A stretch of 26,121 bases of DNA from an uncultured Clostridia bacterium (GTDB taxonomy: Bacteria; Bacillota; Clostridia; Christensenellales; UBA1242). The notes below the pieces were generated by a model. That model was not told the DNA's origin and searched no databases. It saw only the letters and a list, made by a program, of their open reading frames with translations. The DNA lies in NCBI GenBank assembly GCA_947589615.1, contig CANQBU010000004.1, positions 1-26,121 of the forward strand, read 5' to 3'. This document shows positions 13,441 to 20,266 of this stretch, in pieces. Numbering within the stretch: position 1 is the stretch's first letter; every line of letters starts with the position of its first letter. Both the position numbers and the translations under genes were made by a program.

Positions 13441-13619
13441 GGTGCATTATGCACCTTTTATGTGCATTATGCTCCTTACATATTACATTGTTTAGCGGTA
13501 ATTAAAAGAGAGTGCTATATAGTTTTTCAATACAATTAAATTCGCTACTGATGGAAACTAAGTTTCCTCGCTACTGATGAAAACTAAGTTTCCTCGCTAC
13601 TGATGAAAACTAAGTTTTC
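13441..13619 (+). repeat. dispersed hairpin-core repeat, copy 3, with three tandem right hairpins
   Basis: Left palindrome GGTGCATTATGCACC (13441-13455), a second imperfect one around 13462-13474, the core AATTAAAAGAGAGTG (about 13500-13514), a 25-nt spacer, then three tandem 26-bp units at 13542-13567, 13568-13593 and 13594-13619. Each unit is TCGCTACTGATG followed by a palindrome: GGAAACTAAGTTTCC, GAAAACTAAGTTTCC and GAAAACTAAGTTTTC. The first and third pair perfectly; the second has one A-C mismatch and looks like an intermediate. Confidence 0.8.
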
Positions 13620-13670
13620 AAAACTAAGTTTTTATTTTTTTAAAAAAGTTGCAAAAAAGACTTAAATTTT

Positions 13671-13699
13671 TTGTCATTTTATGTTATAGTATATATGTT
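13671..13699 (+). promoter_or_regulatory. likely parA promoter
   Basis: -35 TTGTCA (13671-13676), a 17-bp spacer and -10 TATGTT (13694-13699). AAAGAGG at 13714-13720 is the ribosome binding site of parA. Confidence 0.45.
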
Positions 13700-13729
13700 A
13701 AATATATTACTTTAAAGAGGTTTAAAAAA

Positions 13730-14557
13730 ATGGGAAAAATTGTAGCATTTGCTAATCAAAAAGGTGGCGTTGGCAAAACAACTACCTGCATTAATCTGGC
13801 TGCCTATGTGGCGGCTATGGGCAAAAAAGTCCTCGTCCTCGACCTTGACCCTCAGGGCAACGCGACGAGCGGGCTTGGAATAGACGAAAAAAACAAGGAT
13901 CTAAAAACGATTTATGACCTTATTTCCGGCGAATACACCGTTCAAGAAGTCATTCAACAAACCTTGCTTGAAGGGCTGGATATTCTGCCTTCGACCGTCG
14001 ACCTCGCAGGGGCGGAAATCGAAATGATCCAAATGCCTCAGCGTGAAAAAATCATCAAAGGTATACTGGATTCAGTGAGGGATAGTTATGATTTCATAAT
14101 GATTGACTGTCCGCCTTCGCTTGGGCTTATCACAGTCAATGCATTGACCGCTTGCAATAGTGTTATTATACCAATGCAATGCGAATATTATCCTTTAATG
14201 GGTATAACTCAGCTAATGAACACTATAAGGCTTATCAAGTTTCACTTAAACCCAACAATTGACATTGAAGGGGTTGTAATGACAATGAAGGACAAGCGTT
14301 CAAACTTGACAACTGAGGTCAGCGATGAAATATTAAAATTCTTTGGGAAGAAGGTGTTCTTTACTTACATTCCGAGAAACATTCGCCTTGCTGAAGCCCC
14401 AAGTCATGGAGAGCCAATACTAATCTATGATCCAAATTCCAAGGGAGCTGAAGCATACTTGTCTTTGGCAGAAGAATTTTTAGATAGAAATAAGGTAAAA
14501 TATAATCCTATAACAAAGGATACAAAAATTAAATTAAGAGAGGTAAAAAATGGATAA
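13730..14557 (+). CDS. parA: chromosome partitioning ATPase ParA (Soj)
   Basis: 275-residue MinD/ParA-type P-loop ATPase. The deviant Walker A motif KGGVGKTT is at residues 11-18, the A' region DLDPQGNAT at about 42-50, and Walker B IDCPPSLG near 120. ATP-bound ParA dimerises and binds DNA, and is stimulated by ParB at parS to drive origin segregation. In spore formers Soj also affects replication initiation through DnaA and sporulation. An open frame extends 27 codons upstream, but the ATG at 13730 is right: it follows AAAGAGG at 9 nt and begins with the usual MGKIVAFANQ. It overlaps parB by 8 bp (ATGGATAA), so the two are coupled. Next to a parS cluster this is the chromosomal, not a plasmid, version. 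It is on the strand opposite to rpmH, unlike in most Clostridia. Confidence 0.95.
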   Translation: MGKIVAFANQKGGVGKTTTCINLAAYVAAMGKKVLVLDLDPQGNATSGLGIDEKNKDLKTIYDLISGEYTVQEVIQQTLLEGLDILPSTVDLAGAEIEMIQMPQREKIIKGILDSVRDSYDFIMIDCPPSLGLITVNALTACNSVIIPMQCEYYPLMGITQLMNTIRLIKFHLNPTIDIEGVVMTMKDKRSNLTTEVSDEILKFFGKKVFFTYIPRNIRLAEAPSHGEPILIYDPNSKGAEAYLSLAEEFLDRNKVKYNPITKDTKIKLREVKNG

Positions 14558-15533
14558 GAAAAAAGGTTTAGGAAGAGGTTTAGAGTCACTGTTTGCCATG
14601 TATGACAATGCTCCTGAAACACCTGCTTCCAGCGAGGATAACAAAAGCACAGTTGTTAATGAAGAGCCTAAAGTTGCTAAAACAAATGCAACAGGAATCA
14701 CTGAGATTGAGGTTGAAAAAATCATACCAAACCCAAATCAGCCAAGAAAACACTTTGACGATGAGGCATTGCAAGAACTTGCAAGTTCAATCAAGATGCA
14801 CGGTGTGATTCAACCACTTGTTGTAAACAAAAACGATGATGGGACTTTCATGATTATTGCCGGTGAACGTAGATGGAGAGCATCTAAGATTGCAAATATC
14901 GAAAAAGTGCCAGTCGTTATAAAAAACTACACCGAAAAGCAAATCAGAGAAATTTCAATTATTGAAAACCTGCAAAGAGAGGATCTTAACCCAATCGAGG
15001 CAGCAAGAGCAATTAAGCAATTGATGGACGAATATCATCTAACACAGGAAGTTGTGTCAGACAGAATCGGTAAAAGTAGATCAAGCGTCGCTAACACGTT
15101 GCGTCTTCTGACATTATATCCCGATGTTATCAAAATGATTGAAGACGGCAAGTTATCAAGCGGTCATGCAAGAAGCCTTGTTGTCGTAGATGACACAACT
15201 CAGCAAATTAAATTAGCAAAGCAAGCTGCAGACGGAAAAATGTCTGTTCGTGAGCTAGAAAAAGCTGTCCGCAATTATCTAAACCCACAAAAAACACAAA
15301 CAAACAAGGTTCAAGAGCAATCTTTGGAATTAAAAGAACTTATTAACGAAATGCAACGAGTATTTGCTACAAAAGTATCAGCTATAGGTAACGACAACAA
15401 GGGAAGAATCTACATAGATTACTATTCCAGAGATGATTTAGACAGACTTTCAGACTTAATCGAGTTGATAAAGAAAAAGGAAATTACATTGGGCGACCTT
15501 AGAAATTACAATAAAAGACACCCAAATCAATAG
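14550..15533 (+). CDS. parB: chromosome partitioning protein ParB (Spo0J)
   Basis: 327 residues. The N-terminus KKGLGRGLESLF is the ParA-contact peptide found at the start of Spo0J proteins. A CTP-binding ParB/Srx domain covers about 50-145, with NPNQPRKHFD (61-70), GERRWR (105-110, the arginine-rich CTPase box) and ENLQREDLNP (139-148). The helix-turn-helix TQEVVSDRIGKSRSSVANTL (about 165-184) reads parS. A C-terminal dimerisation domain ends about 325, after a polar linker at 245-265. ParB loads at parS as a CTP-gated clamp, spreads, activates ParA and recruits SMC. AGAGAGG lies before the ATG. Five parS sites lie 0.7-1 kb downstream, and a strong terminator follows at 15602-15644. Confidence 0.95.
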   Translation: MDKKKGLGRGLESLFAMYDNAPETPASSEDNKSTVVNEEPKVAKTNATGITEIEVEKIIPNPNQPRKHFDDEALQELASSIKMHGVIQPLVVNKNDDGTFMIIAGERRWRASKIANIEKVPVVIKNYTEKQIREISIIENLQREDLNPIEAARAIKQLMDEYHLTQEVVSDRIGKSRSSVANTLRLLTLYPDVIKMIEDGKLSSGHARSLVVVDDTTQQIKLAKQAADGKMSVRELEKAVRNYLNPQKTQTNKVQEQSLELKELINEMQRVFATKVSAIGNDNKGRIYIDYYSRDDLDRLSDLIELIKKKEITLGDLRNYNKRHPNQ

Positions 15534-15601
15534 GACGCATATAGAAAATCATCGATTTTAACGATATTTTTAATTAATTCTTATATATTAGGATTACAAA
15601 A

Positions 15602-15644
15602 ACATGAAAAAGGACCTTTAAAAATTAAGGGTCCTTTTTCATGT
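15602..15644 (+). terminator. strong bidirectional terminator of parA-parB
   Basis: A 15-bp perfect stem: ACATGAAAAAGGACC (15602-15616) with GGTCCTTTTTCATGT (15630-15644), 13-nt loop. Confidence 0.85.
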
Positions 15645-16253
15645 AGAAATAATAAAGGATCAAATATTTTTTGTATAAGAAAATATAATTAAAACTAACA
15701 GACCTTTCTTTTAAATGTAGTAAATCATACCTAATGATTCTTAATAGTAAAATAACATAATACGATTTTAGATTAAGTATCTTTACAAATTTTCTTTTTC
15801 TAAAAACCAACTATTAAAATTAAATAAAACGTAATAGATCAATTAATAAAAAATTTACATAACATTTAAAAATTTGTCCTTAAATTCTAAAATTCAAACT
15901 GGATTTATGCACTCATATCAAAAAACAAATCAAATAAAATGAATATTCCCTCATTACAAAATGATTAAAAATTGCGTCCAAAAATCAATAAACGCTTGTA
16001 TTTTTACTAAAGAATTCCCGTAATATACATTTTTTCTTAAAATTAATGATAAGTTTAAACTTTTAACATTTCTTTGAGCCTTATTCGATCAATAAAAAAC
16101 TTTTTAAAAATAAATAATTATAATTTTTACAGCAAAAAACTGCAGCAGCATTTTTATCTTTGTCTATATTCAGGAACAAGTAAAAAGATTTATGTTTTTG
16201 CAACGTGTGTAGCCCCTTTTAAACCATACTTTTTCAACGAATTTACACCTTTT

Positions 16254-16518
16254 TGTTTCACGTGGAACAAATTTAACATCTCTTTTAATAACATTTTTTC
16301 TTTTTATAAGGATTGCATGCCACTCATTTCACCAAAATGGCATTCGTGCAGATAATGTTTCACGTGGAACAAACATTATTTTAAAAAGCGAACCTTCATC
16401 TATTAAATGAATAAATTGGAAATATGTTTCATGTGAAACAACTTGCAGTATACGTTATGAAAATGTTTCACGTGAAACTATTTAAGAAAAATAACATAAT
16501 TCTGTTTCACGTGAAACA
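16254..16518. other. cluster of five parS centromere sites
   Basis: Sites: TGTTTCACGTGGAACA at 16254-16269 and 16356-16371; TGTTTCATGTGAAACA at 16425-16440; TGTTTCACGTGAAACT at 16464-16479; TGTTTCACGTGAAACA at 16503-16518. The last is the perfect 16-bp palindrome. The first two are the reverse complement of TGTTCCACGTGAAACA, a variant known from Bacillus subtilis. The third and fourth differ at one base. The last three starts are 39 bp apart. ParB from the neighbouring gene is expected to bind here. Confidence 0.95.
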
Positions 16519-17032
16519 TTATTCCTTGCTTTTTCTTGTTTAATTTACTGAAATCAACTTTTAAAAAGAAATTTGTTCATGCACTGTGCAAGATTTTAGT
16601 TAAAATTGTATAATCTTTTTGGGCTCAAATATTGTTTTAATTATTATAATTCACTCTTGTTGATAAAGTTTTACGTTTAATTTTCTTCTTTGACGTTGAA
16701 TACCAAATATATATAAAGTAGTTGTTAAAAATTTGCGATTTTAAATCCTTTGCTTGAGCTTATGATTTTCTTTTCCATTATTTTAAATGTTGGTAGAACG
16801 ATCTACTAAATTTTTAATAAATCATTACAAAATTTGCCTATCTATTTTTCTCATTTTAAAATATAAAAGTAATTTTTCGCTACGCATTGTTAAAATTATA
16901 CGCAAAATGTATTGATTTTTAAATGAATAAATCCTCGTTTGATTTGTTTTTAAAATTTGAATTAGTGCAGAAAAAATTGTTTTTTAAGCAAAAACTCTTA
17001 AAAAGTCCTTTTGACAACTTTCAAAAATCGTT

Positions 17033-17060
17033 TTGCTATTGATTTTATTTGTGTTATAAT
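17033..17060 (+). promoter_or_regulatory. rubrerythrin promoter
   Basis: -10 TATAAT (17055-17060) with a TTGCTA at 17033-17038 as possible -35 (16-bp spacer). A better -35 match, TTGACA (17011-17016), is too far away to serve this -10. Confidence 0.5.
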
Positions 17061-17086
17061 ATTATAGTTTATAAAGGAGATAAAAA

Positions 17087-17629
17087 ATGAAAGATTTAAA
17101 AGGGACAAAAACAGAAGAAAATCTTAAGGCTGCATTTGCAGGAGAAAGCCAAGCAAGAAACAAGTATACATATTATGCTTCTCAAGCAAAGAAAGAAGGA
17201 TACGAGCAAATTGCAAGCATTTTCGAAGAAACTGCAAACAATGAAAAGGAGCATGCTAAACTTTGGTTTAAAGCATTGAATGGAGGAACTGTTCCAAATA
17301 CTCTTGCAAATTTACTTGATGCAGCCGCTGGTGAACATGGTGAATGGACAGAAATGTATGTAAAAATGGCGAGACAAGCAAAAGAAGAAGGATTCGAGGA
17401 ACTTGCATTCCAATTTGCTGCTGTCGGCGAAATTGAAAAACGTCATGAAGAGAGATATAGAAAGCTTGCCGAACTTGTTAAGAACGGCACAGTATTCAAC
17501 AAAACAGATAAAAAAGTTTGGATTTGCAGAAATTGCGGCCATATCTATGTTGGCGATACCGCTCCTGAGATGTGTCCAGTCTGCAAACACCCACAAAGTT
17601 ACTTTCAAATCTTAAATGAGGAATTTTAA
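17087..17629 (+). CDS. rbr: rubrerythrin
   Basis: 180-residue protein with the classical layout. A ferritin-like four-helix diiron domain covers 1-135, with ligands E20 (in FAGESQARNKY), E53-x-x-H56 and E117-x-x-H120. A C-terminal rubredoxin-like domain has Cys pairs CRNC (147-150) and CPVC (163-166) that hold one iron. Rubrerythrin reduces hydrogen peroxide in the cytoplasm of anaerobes, taking electrons from rubredoxin or NADH-rubredoxin reductase. All key ligands are present and the length is normal. The ATG follows AAAGGAGAT. It is monocistronic with a strong terminator at 17676-17726. It points to an oxygen-sensitive, anaerobic host. Regulation by PerR is common for this gene elsewhere, but I see no clear Per box. 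Confidence 0.95.
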   Translation: MKDLKGTKTEENLKAAFAGESQARNKYTYYASQAKKEGYEQIASIFEETANNEKEHAKLWFKALNGGTVPNTLANLLDAAAGEHGEWTEMYVKMARQAKEEGFEELAFQFAAVGEIEKRHEERYRKLAELVKNGTVFNKTDKKVWICRNCGHIYVGDTAPEMCPVCKHPQSYFQILNEEF

Positions 17630-17675
17630 AATAGAAAACCTTACGATTTAATAAGAAAACCTGTATTCTCGCGAT

Positions 17676-17726
17676 AAAAAAAGACTTATAAAGTGCTTAA
17701 TAATAGCATAATATAAGTCTTTTTTT
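17676..17726 (+). terminator. rubrerythrin terminator
   Basis: A 15-bp stem AAAAAAAGACTTATA (17676-17690) with TATAAGTCTTTTTTT (17712-17726). It can act in both directions. Confidence 0.85.
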
Positions 17727-17797
17727 AATATTTGCAACTATAATTTGTTTTTAGCTTTTTTTCGACTTTTTTAAACAATAGTCGATGCTAATCTCTT

Positions 17798-17826
17798 TTG
17801 CATTGTTATAATCTTTATTGTATAAT
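17798..17826 (+). promoter_or_regulatory. promoter of the gene at 17850
   Basis: -35 TTGCAT (17798-17803), a 17-bp spacer and -10 TATAAT (17821-17826). The leader is short (about 17 nt) and carries AAAAGGAG. Confidence 0.65.
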
Positions 17827-17849
17827 TTACTTGTAAAAAGGAGAAATTT

Positions 17850-18113
17850 ATGGATAAATTAAAATCGCTTGCAAGTAAAGCAAAAAGCAGGCTATTAAGT
17901 CGAGGACTTATGGAAACATATTCTAATGCACGTAAATCAAATCAATATGAAGGTAGTTTTAAGAATACTTTGACGACTGAAGAAAAAAAGTGCCTTTATC
18001 TTGACAATGACAAAATGATGAAAATGAGCTCCTACGAAAGAGAGCGTTACCTACTTGACTCAATACGCAAATATCACCAAGAACGACAAAAACGCAATTT
18101 AAAAATAGGGTAG
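17850..18113 (+). CDS. hypothetical basic protein, 87 aa
   Basis: Unrecognised, very lysine/arginine-rich, helical. The first helix LKSLASKAKSRLLS and the last YERERYLLDSIRKYHQERQ resemble LKRLALKAKNKLIS and GKEKYLLETVERYLRALKS of the 98-residue protein at 18675-18971 on the other strand, so the two are probably distant paralogues. The middle part is variable (a T-T-E-E-K-K-C-L segment here). The N-terminal amphipathic basic helix could bind nucleic acid or membrane; this is a guess. The ATG follows AAAAGGAGAAATT. A small stem-loop (TAGTTATT/AATAACTA, 18111-18130) starts at its stop codon, and the convergent Spo0A_C gene lies just beyond. Confidence 0.7.
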   Translation: MDKLKSLASKAKSRLLSRGLMETYSNARKSNQYEGSFKNTLTTEEKKCLYLDNDKMMKMSSYERERYLLDSIRKYHQERQKRNLKIG

Positions 18114-18141
18114 TTATTATAAAATAACTATTTACTAATAA

Positions 18142-18175
18142 AAAAAATGATTATACGGTTTCGTAATCATTTTTT
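18142..18175. terminator. bidirectional terminator between convergent genes
   Basis: AAAAAATGATTA (18142-18153) pairs with TAATCATTTTTT (18164-18175). It overlaps the stop codon of the minus-strand gene at 18151. Confidence 0.75.
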
Positions 18176-18528
18176 AATATTTCAAGATTTACTATTTCGG
18201 TTATCATAGATATTAATTCAGAATTTGTATATTTGTTTCCATTATTATAAATTATATTGTCATAATAATCATTTATTGATAAAAGCCCTCCCGAATTATG
18301 TGCAGAGGTTATAGCATTTCTTATTCCTCTTTCAACACTATGGGGTTTCGTGTTGTATACGGTTGCAATCTGGTCGTAAATTTCTGAAAGTTTTAAACTT
18401 TCATTTGCTGTTTGCAATATGACTGCATATCTCAAATAATCAAAACCAAGCATTTTCGGCTTTATGCCCAAATTTAAAATTATTTCTGTTACTTTATGGT
18501 AATTTTTATTTTTGATAAGATTTTCCAT
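18151..18528 (-). CDS. stand-alone Spo0A C-terminal DNA-binding domain protein, 125 aa
   Basis: Paralogue of the protein at 13016-13372 and again only the Spo0A effector domain: LNLGIKPKMLGFDYLRYAV, an IYDQIATVYNTKPHSVERGI segment (nearly the Spo0A form YNTTPSRVERAIRHAI), and YTNSELISMITEIVNLE at the end. It keeps SVERGIRNAI, so its recognition helix is closer to classical Spo0A than that of the first copy. No receiver domain or phospho-acceptor Asp is present. It carries an extra acidic C-terminal tail (LKNDYETV). ATG at 18528 follows AAAGGAT. The promoter is TTGAAA-16-TATAAT (18550-18577) without an exact 0A box. It lies on the far side of parABS and rubrerythrin. It might modulate Spo0A targets without phosphorylation; this is inference. 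Confidence 0.85.
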   Translation of the reverse strand: MENLIKNKNYHKVTEIILNLGIKPKMLGFDYLRYAVILQTANESLKLSEIYDQIATVYNTKPHSVERGIRNAITSAHNSGGLLSINDYYDNIIYNNGNKYTNSELISMITEIVNLEILKNDYETV

Positions 18529-18549
18529 AATTTTTATCCTTTCAATTTA

Positions 18550-18577
18550 ATTATACAATACATATTTTCAATTTCAA
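18550..18577 (-). promoter_or_regulatory. promoter of the Spo0A_C gene at 18151-18528
   Basis: -35 TTGAAA (18572-18577), a 16-bp spacer and -10 TATAAT (18550-18555). The stretch between them (AAATATGTATTGTATAAT) is similar to that before the first Spo0A_C gene (AAATATGTTGTATAAT). Confidence 0.6.
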
Positions 18578-18674
18578 AGCGAATTCCTACATACTGTGGA
18601 TATTTTTACAAAAATAAATATTTTTGTAAAAATATAGAACAAAATGTGGAGTTATATTTTATAAAAAAAATATG

Positions 18675-18971
18675 TTAAATTGTAAACTTTTCATTTTCTA
18701 TTGATTTTAACGCTCTAAGATAACGTTCAACTGTTTCCAGTAAGTATTTTTCTTTTCCGCTTTCATCTAAACTAAAAAGAATCTTCTCTTCCATTAATTG
18801 ACCGATAGGGTTGACAATGCCTTCAGCGTCCAATATTTCTCTAACTCTTTTCGTAAATTCACATTCATCAGATTGTGAAAATTTATACTCGATTTTGGCA
18901 AAAGGGTTGTTTGAAATTAATTTGTTTTTCGCCTTTAATGCAAGTCGTTTCAAAAGATTTTCTCTCTTCAT
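18675..18971 (-). CDS. hypothetical helical protein, 98 aa
   Basis: Unrecognised. A basic amphipathic N-terminal helix (MKRENLLKRLALKAKNKLIS), a middle part with one Cys (DECEFTKRVREILDAEG), and a C-terminal helix KEKYLLETVERYLRALKS. The first and last parts match the 87-residue protein at 17850-18113, which lies 560 bp away on the other strand. ATG at 18971 follows GGAGGT. The upstream region has a TAGAAT -10 (19001-19006) overlapped by two direct repeats of ATCATGGA, a likely operator. No membrane helix is seen. It is flanked by a Spo0A_C gene and a membrane-protein gene, neither of which tells its role. Confidence 0.7.
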   Translation of the reverse strand: MKRENLLKRLALKAKNKLISNNPFAKIEYKFSQSDECEFTKRVREILDAEGIVNPIGQLMEEKILFSLDESGKEKYLLETVERYLRALKSIENEKFTI

Positions 18972-19005
18972 ATTTACCTCCTTTTAAGCGTCTCAACTAA
19001 ATTCT

Positions 19006-19023
19006 ATCATGGACAATCATGGA
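19006..19023 (-). promoter_or_regulatory. direct repeat at promoter, possible operator
   Basis: ATCATGGA occurs at 19006-19013 and 19016-19023, exactly 10 bp apart (one helical turn), overlapping or next to the likely -10 TAGAAT of the 98-residue protein gene. This is a typical layout for cooperative regulator binding. Confidence 0.4.
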
Positions 19024-19248
19024 AAATTTAACACATTAACGCTATTTTTGCGTTTTTATACCTTTTTTAAATATAATAAATCACAATTATATTATAATAT
19101 AAATATTAATATATGTAAAAGTCATTATAGTCGTCAATTGTCGATTTAATTCGTAAAATGGGCATTTAAAGCTTTTTTCAAAATTTAAGTTATTTTTTTG
19201 TTAAATTTGCTTAATTTATGTCGATTTTTGAAATGTCCTCGTATTTTC

Positions 19249-19276
19249 TTGACTTTATAGCAAAAATATGTAAACT
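19249..19276 (+). promoter_or_regulatory. promoter of the gene at 19294
   Basis: -35 TTGACT (19249-19254), a 16-bp spacer and -10 TAAACT (19271-19276), then AAAGAGG and the ATG at 19294. Confidence 0.55.
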
Positions 19277-19293
19277 ATTGTAAAGAGGATAAA

Positions 19294-20121
19294 ATGATAA
19301 GATTACTTAGAAAAATCTATGGTCTTGTGATACTCGCTTTGCTTCTTGTTTGCGCCATACTGCTCGTAAATTTTCTCCGCTCTCCAGTTGTTTCAACAAG
19401 CCGGCCTTCGCCAAACTACATGATTTATTCAATTAAATCATTAGATGACGAAAAGATTGAGAAAATGCTCGCATTTAAAACAAACTATAAAAACTTAGGA
19501 CTTAAAAATGACCAAATAGAACAAATTCAAGCCGCACTCGTAAACGAAATGAAGATTGCCGCCGACCAAGAAAAAAATGCTTTTTTGAAAAAATCGGGTG
19601 CAGATTTGACCGATATTCAATTTTTTAGCATTGATGAAGATGGCGTCGCCGGTTACGTTATACGTTTTCCTTCGCTTGACTCCTTCAATTTTTATTATAA
19701 TTTACTGCAAAGAGAGGTAAAAGATGGTTCCTTCGTTGACGTTATGACTCAAACTCTGAAGTGTCCAATGTCGGAAGAAGAGGAAAAAGAATATAAAAAT
19801 CTTGTAACTGGCACTATTGCAAGTATCGCAGGCGAAGAAATTGCAAGCAAGTATGAATCTACATTCTACTTTGAATATGTTTCACAAAAATCGCATGTTA
19901 AAGCAAATGCAAGCAAAATAGAGAAAGATGAAAAGGGATATACTCATTATATTTGGTTACGCGACAAAATTAACAGGATACAAAATCTTGTGATTAAGGT
20001 AAATTTGATAAATTATTGGCTATGGGTTCTTCTCGGGCTATTTCTTCCACTTGGGGTAATGTGCGTGGCAATAGCTATTGTTTCCTTTAACAAGGATTTA
20101 AATAAAAGAAAGCCAAATTAA
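19294..20121 (+). CDS. hypothetical membrane protein, 275 aa, two membrane helices
   Basis: Unrecognised. A basic N-terminus (MIRLLRKIYG) is followed by a hydrophobic helix (LVILALLLVCAILLVNFL, about 11-28). A long domain of about 200 residues, mostly helical and acidic, follows, and then a second membrane helix (YWLWVLLGLFLPLGVMCVAIAI, about 241-262, here split: YWLWVLLGLFLPL, GVMCVAIAI) with a short basic tail. By the positive-inside rule both ends are cytoplasmic and the central domain outside. There is no lipobox or cleavage site, so the first helix is probably an anchor. The central domain has no motif I know. ATG follows AAAGAGGAT. The 3' end shares a convergent terminator (20228-20262) with the next gene. 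Confidence 0.75.
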   Translation: MIRLLRKIYGLVILALLLVCAILLVNFLRSPVVSTSRPSPNYMIYSIKSLDDEKIEKMLAFKTNYKNLGLKNDQIEQIQAALVNEMKIAADQEKNAFLKKSGADLTDIQFFSIDEDGVAGYVIRFPSLDSFNFYYNLLQREVKDGSFVDVMTQTLKCPMSEEEEKEYKNLVTGTIASIAGEEIASKYESTFYFEYVSQKSHVKANASKIEKDEKGYTHYIWLRDKINRIQNLVIKVNLINYWLWVLLGLFLPLGVMCVAIAIVSFNKDLNKRKPN

Positions 20122-20227
20122 TCAGAAATTGAGCATAAATAATCAAAATTTGATAAAAAATTCGAAAATATCGCAAAAAATCAGTAAGAAAAACGAAATT
20201 TTCTTAAATTCAAATAAAATTTAAAAT

Positions 20228-20262
20228 AAAAATAAAGTCTTTCAATATTAGACTTTATTTTT
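20228..20262. terminator. convergent bidirectional terminator
   Basis: A 13-bp stem: AAAAATAAAGTCT (20228-20240) with AGACTTTATTTTT (20250-20262), 9-nt loop. It serves the plus-strand gene ending at 20121 and the minus-strand gene ending at 20267. A second version is at 20830-20877. Confidence 0.8.
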
Positions 20263-20266
20263 TTCA

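Larger units (their letters stand above)
13373..13729. other. divergent intergenic region between the Spo0A_C gene and parA
   Basis: It holds the Spo0A_C promoter with its 0A box (13394-13414), a full dispersed hairpin-core repeat (13441-13619) and the parA promoter and ribosome binding site. No gene is visible. Confidence 0.7.
15534..17086. other. 1.5-kb gene-free region holding the parS cluster
   Basis: Apart from the parAB terminator (15602-15644), the five parS sites (16254-16518) and the rubrerythrin promoter and ribosome binding site, I see nothing coding. The few open frames lack ribosome binding sites and read as AT-rich noise. It is the longest non-coding stretch in the window. Only one near-DnaA box is visible (TTATCAACA on the minus strand, 16658-16666), so I cannot call oriC here. 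Confidence 0.7.
18972..19293. other. divergent promoter region
   Basis: Between the minus-strand gene at 18971 and the plus-strand gene at 19294 lie direct repeats at 19006-19023, two TGTCGATT words (about 19138 and 19219), one base away from the 0A-box core TGTCGAA, and the promoter at 19249-19276. The rest is AT-rich without a gene. Confidence 0.55.

Noticed and set aside
13542..13619. CRISPR array
   Set aside because: Three 26-bp units lie directly end to end with no unique spacers between them and no cas genes; they are tandem hairpins of the repeat family.
13649..13729. 27-codon N-terminal extension of parA
   Set aside because: It overlaps the promoter region and has no ribosome binding site, whereas the ATG at 13730 has AAAGAGG and the usual ParA N-terminus.
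16074..16355. 93-codon open frame overlapping the parS cluster
   Set aside because: No ribosome binding site, atypical composition for a protein of this genome, and it runs through two parS sites; non-coding centromere DNA explains it.
17011..17016. TTGACA as -35 of the rubrerythrin promoter
   Set aside because: It is 38 bp from the TATAAT at 17055, too far for one promoter; TTGCTA at 17033 fits the spacing better.
18590..18605. DnaA box near 18.6 kb (TGTGGATAT)
   Set aside because: A single 8-of-9 match without a cluster or a dnaA gene; not enough to call an origin.
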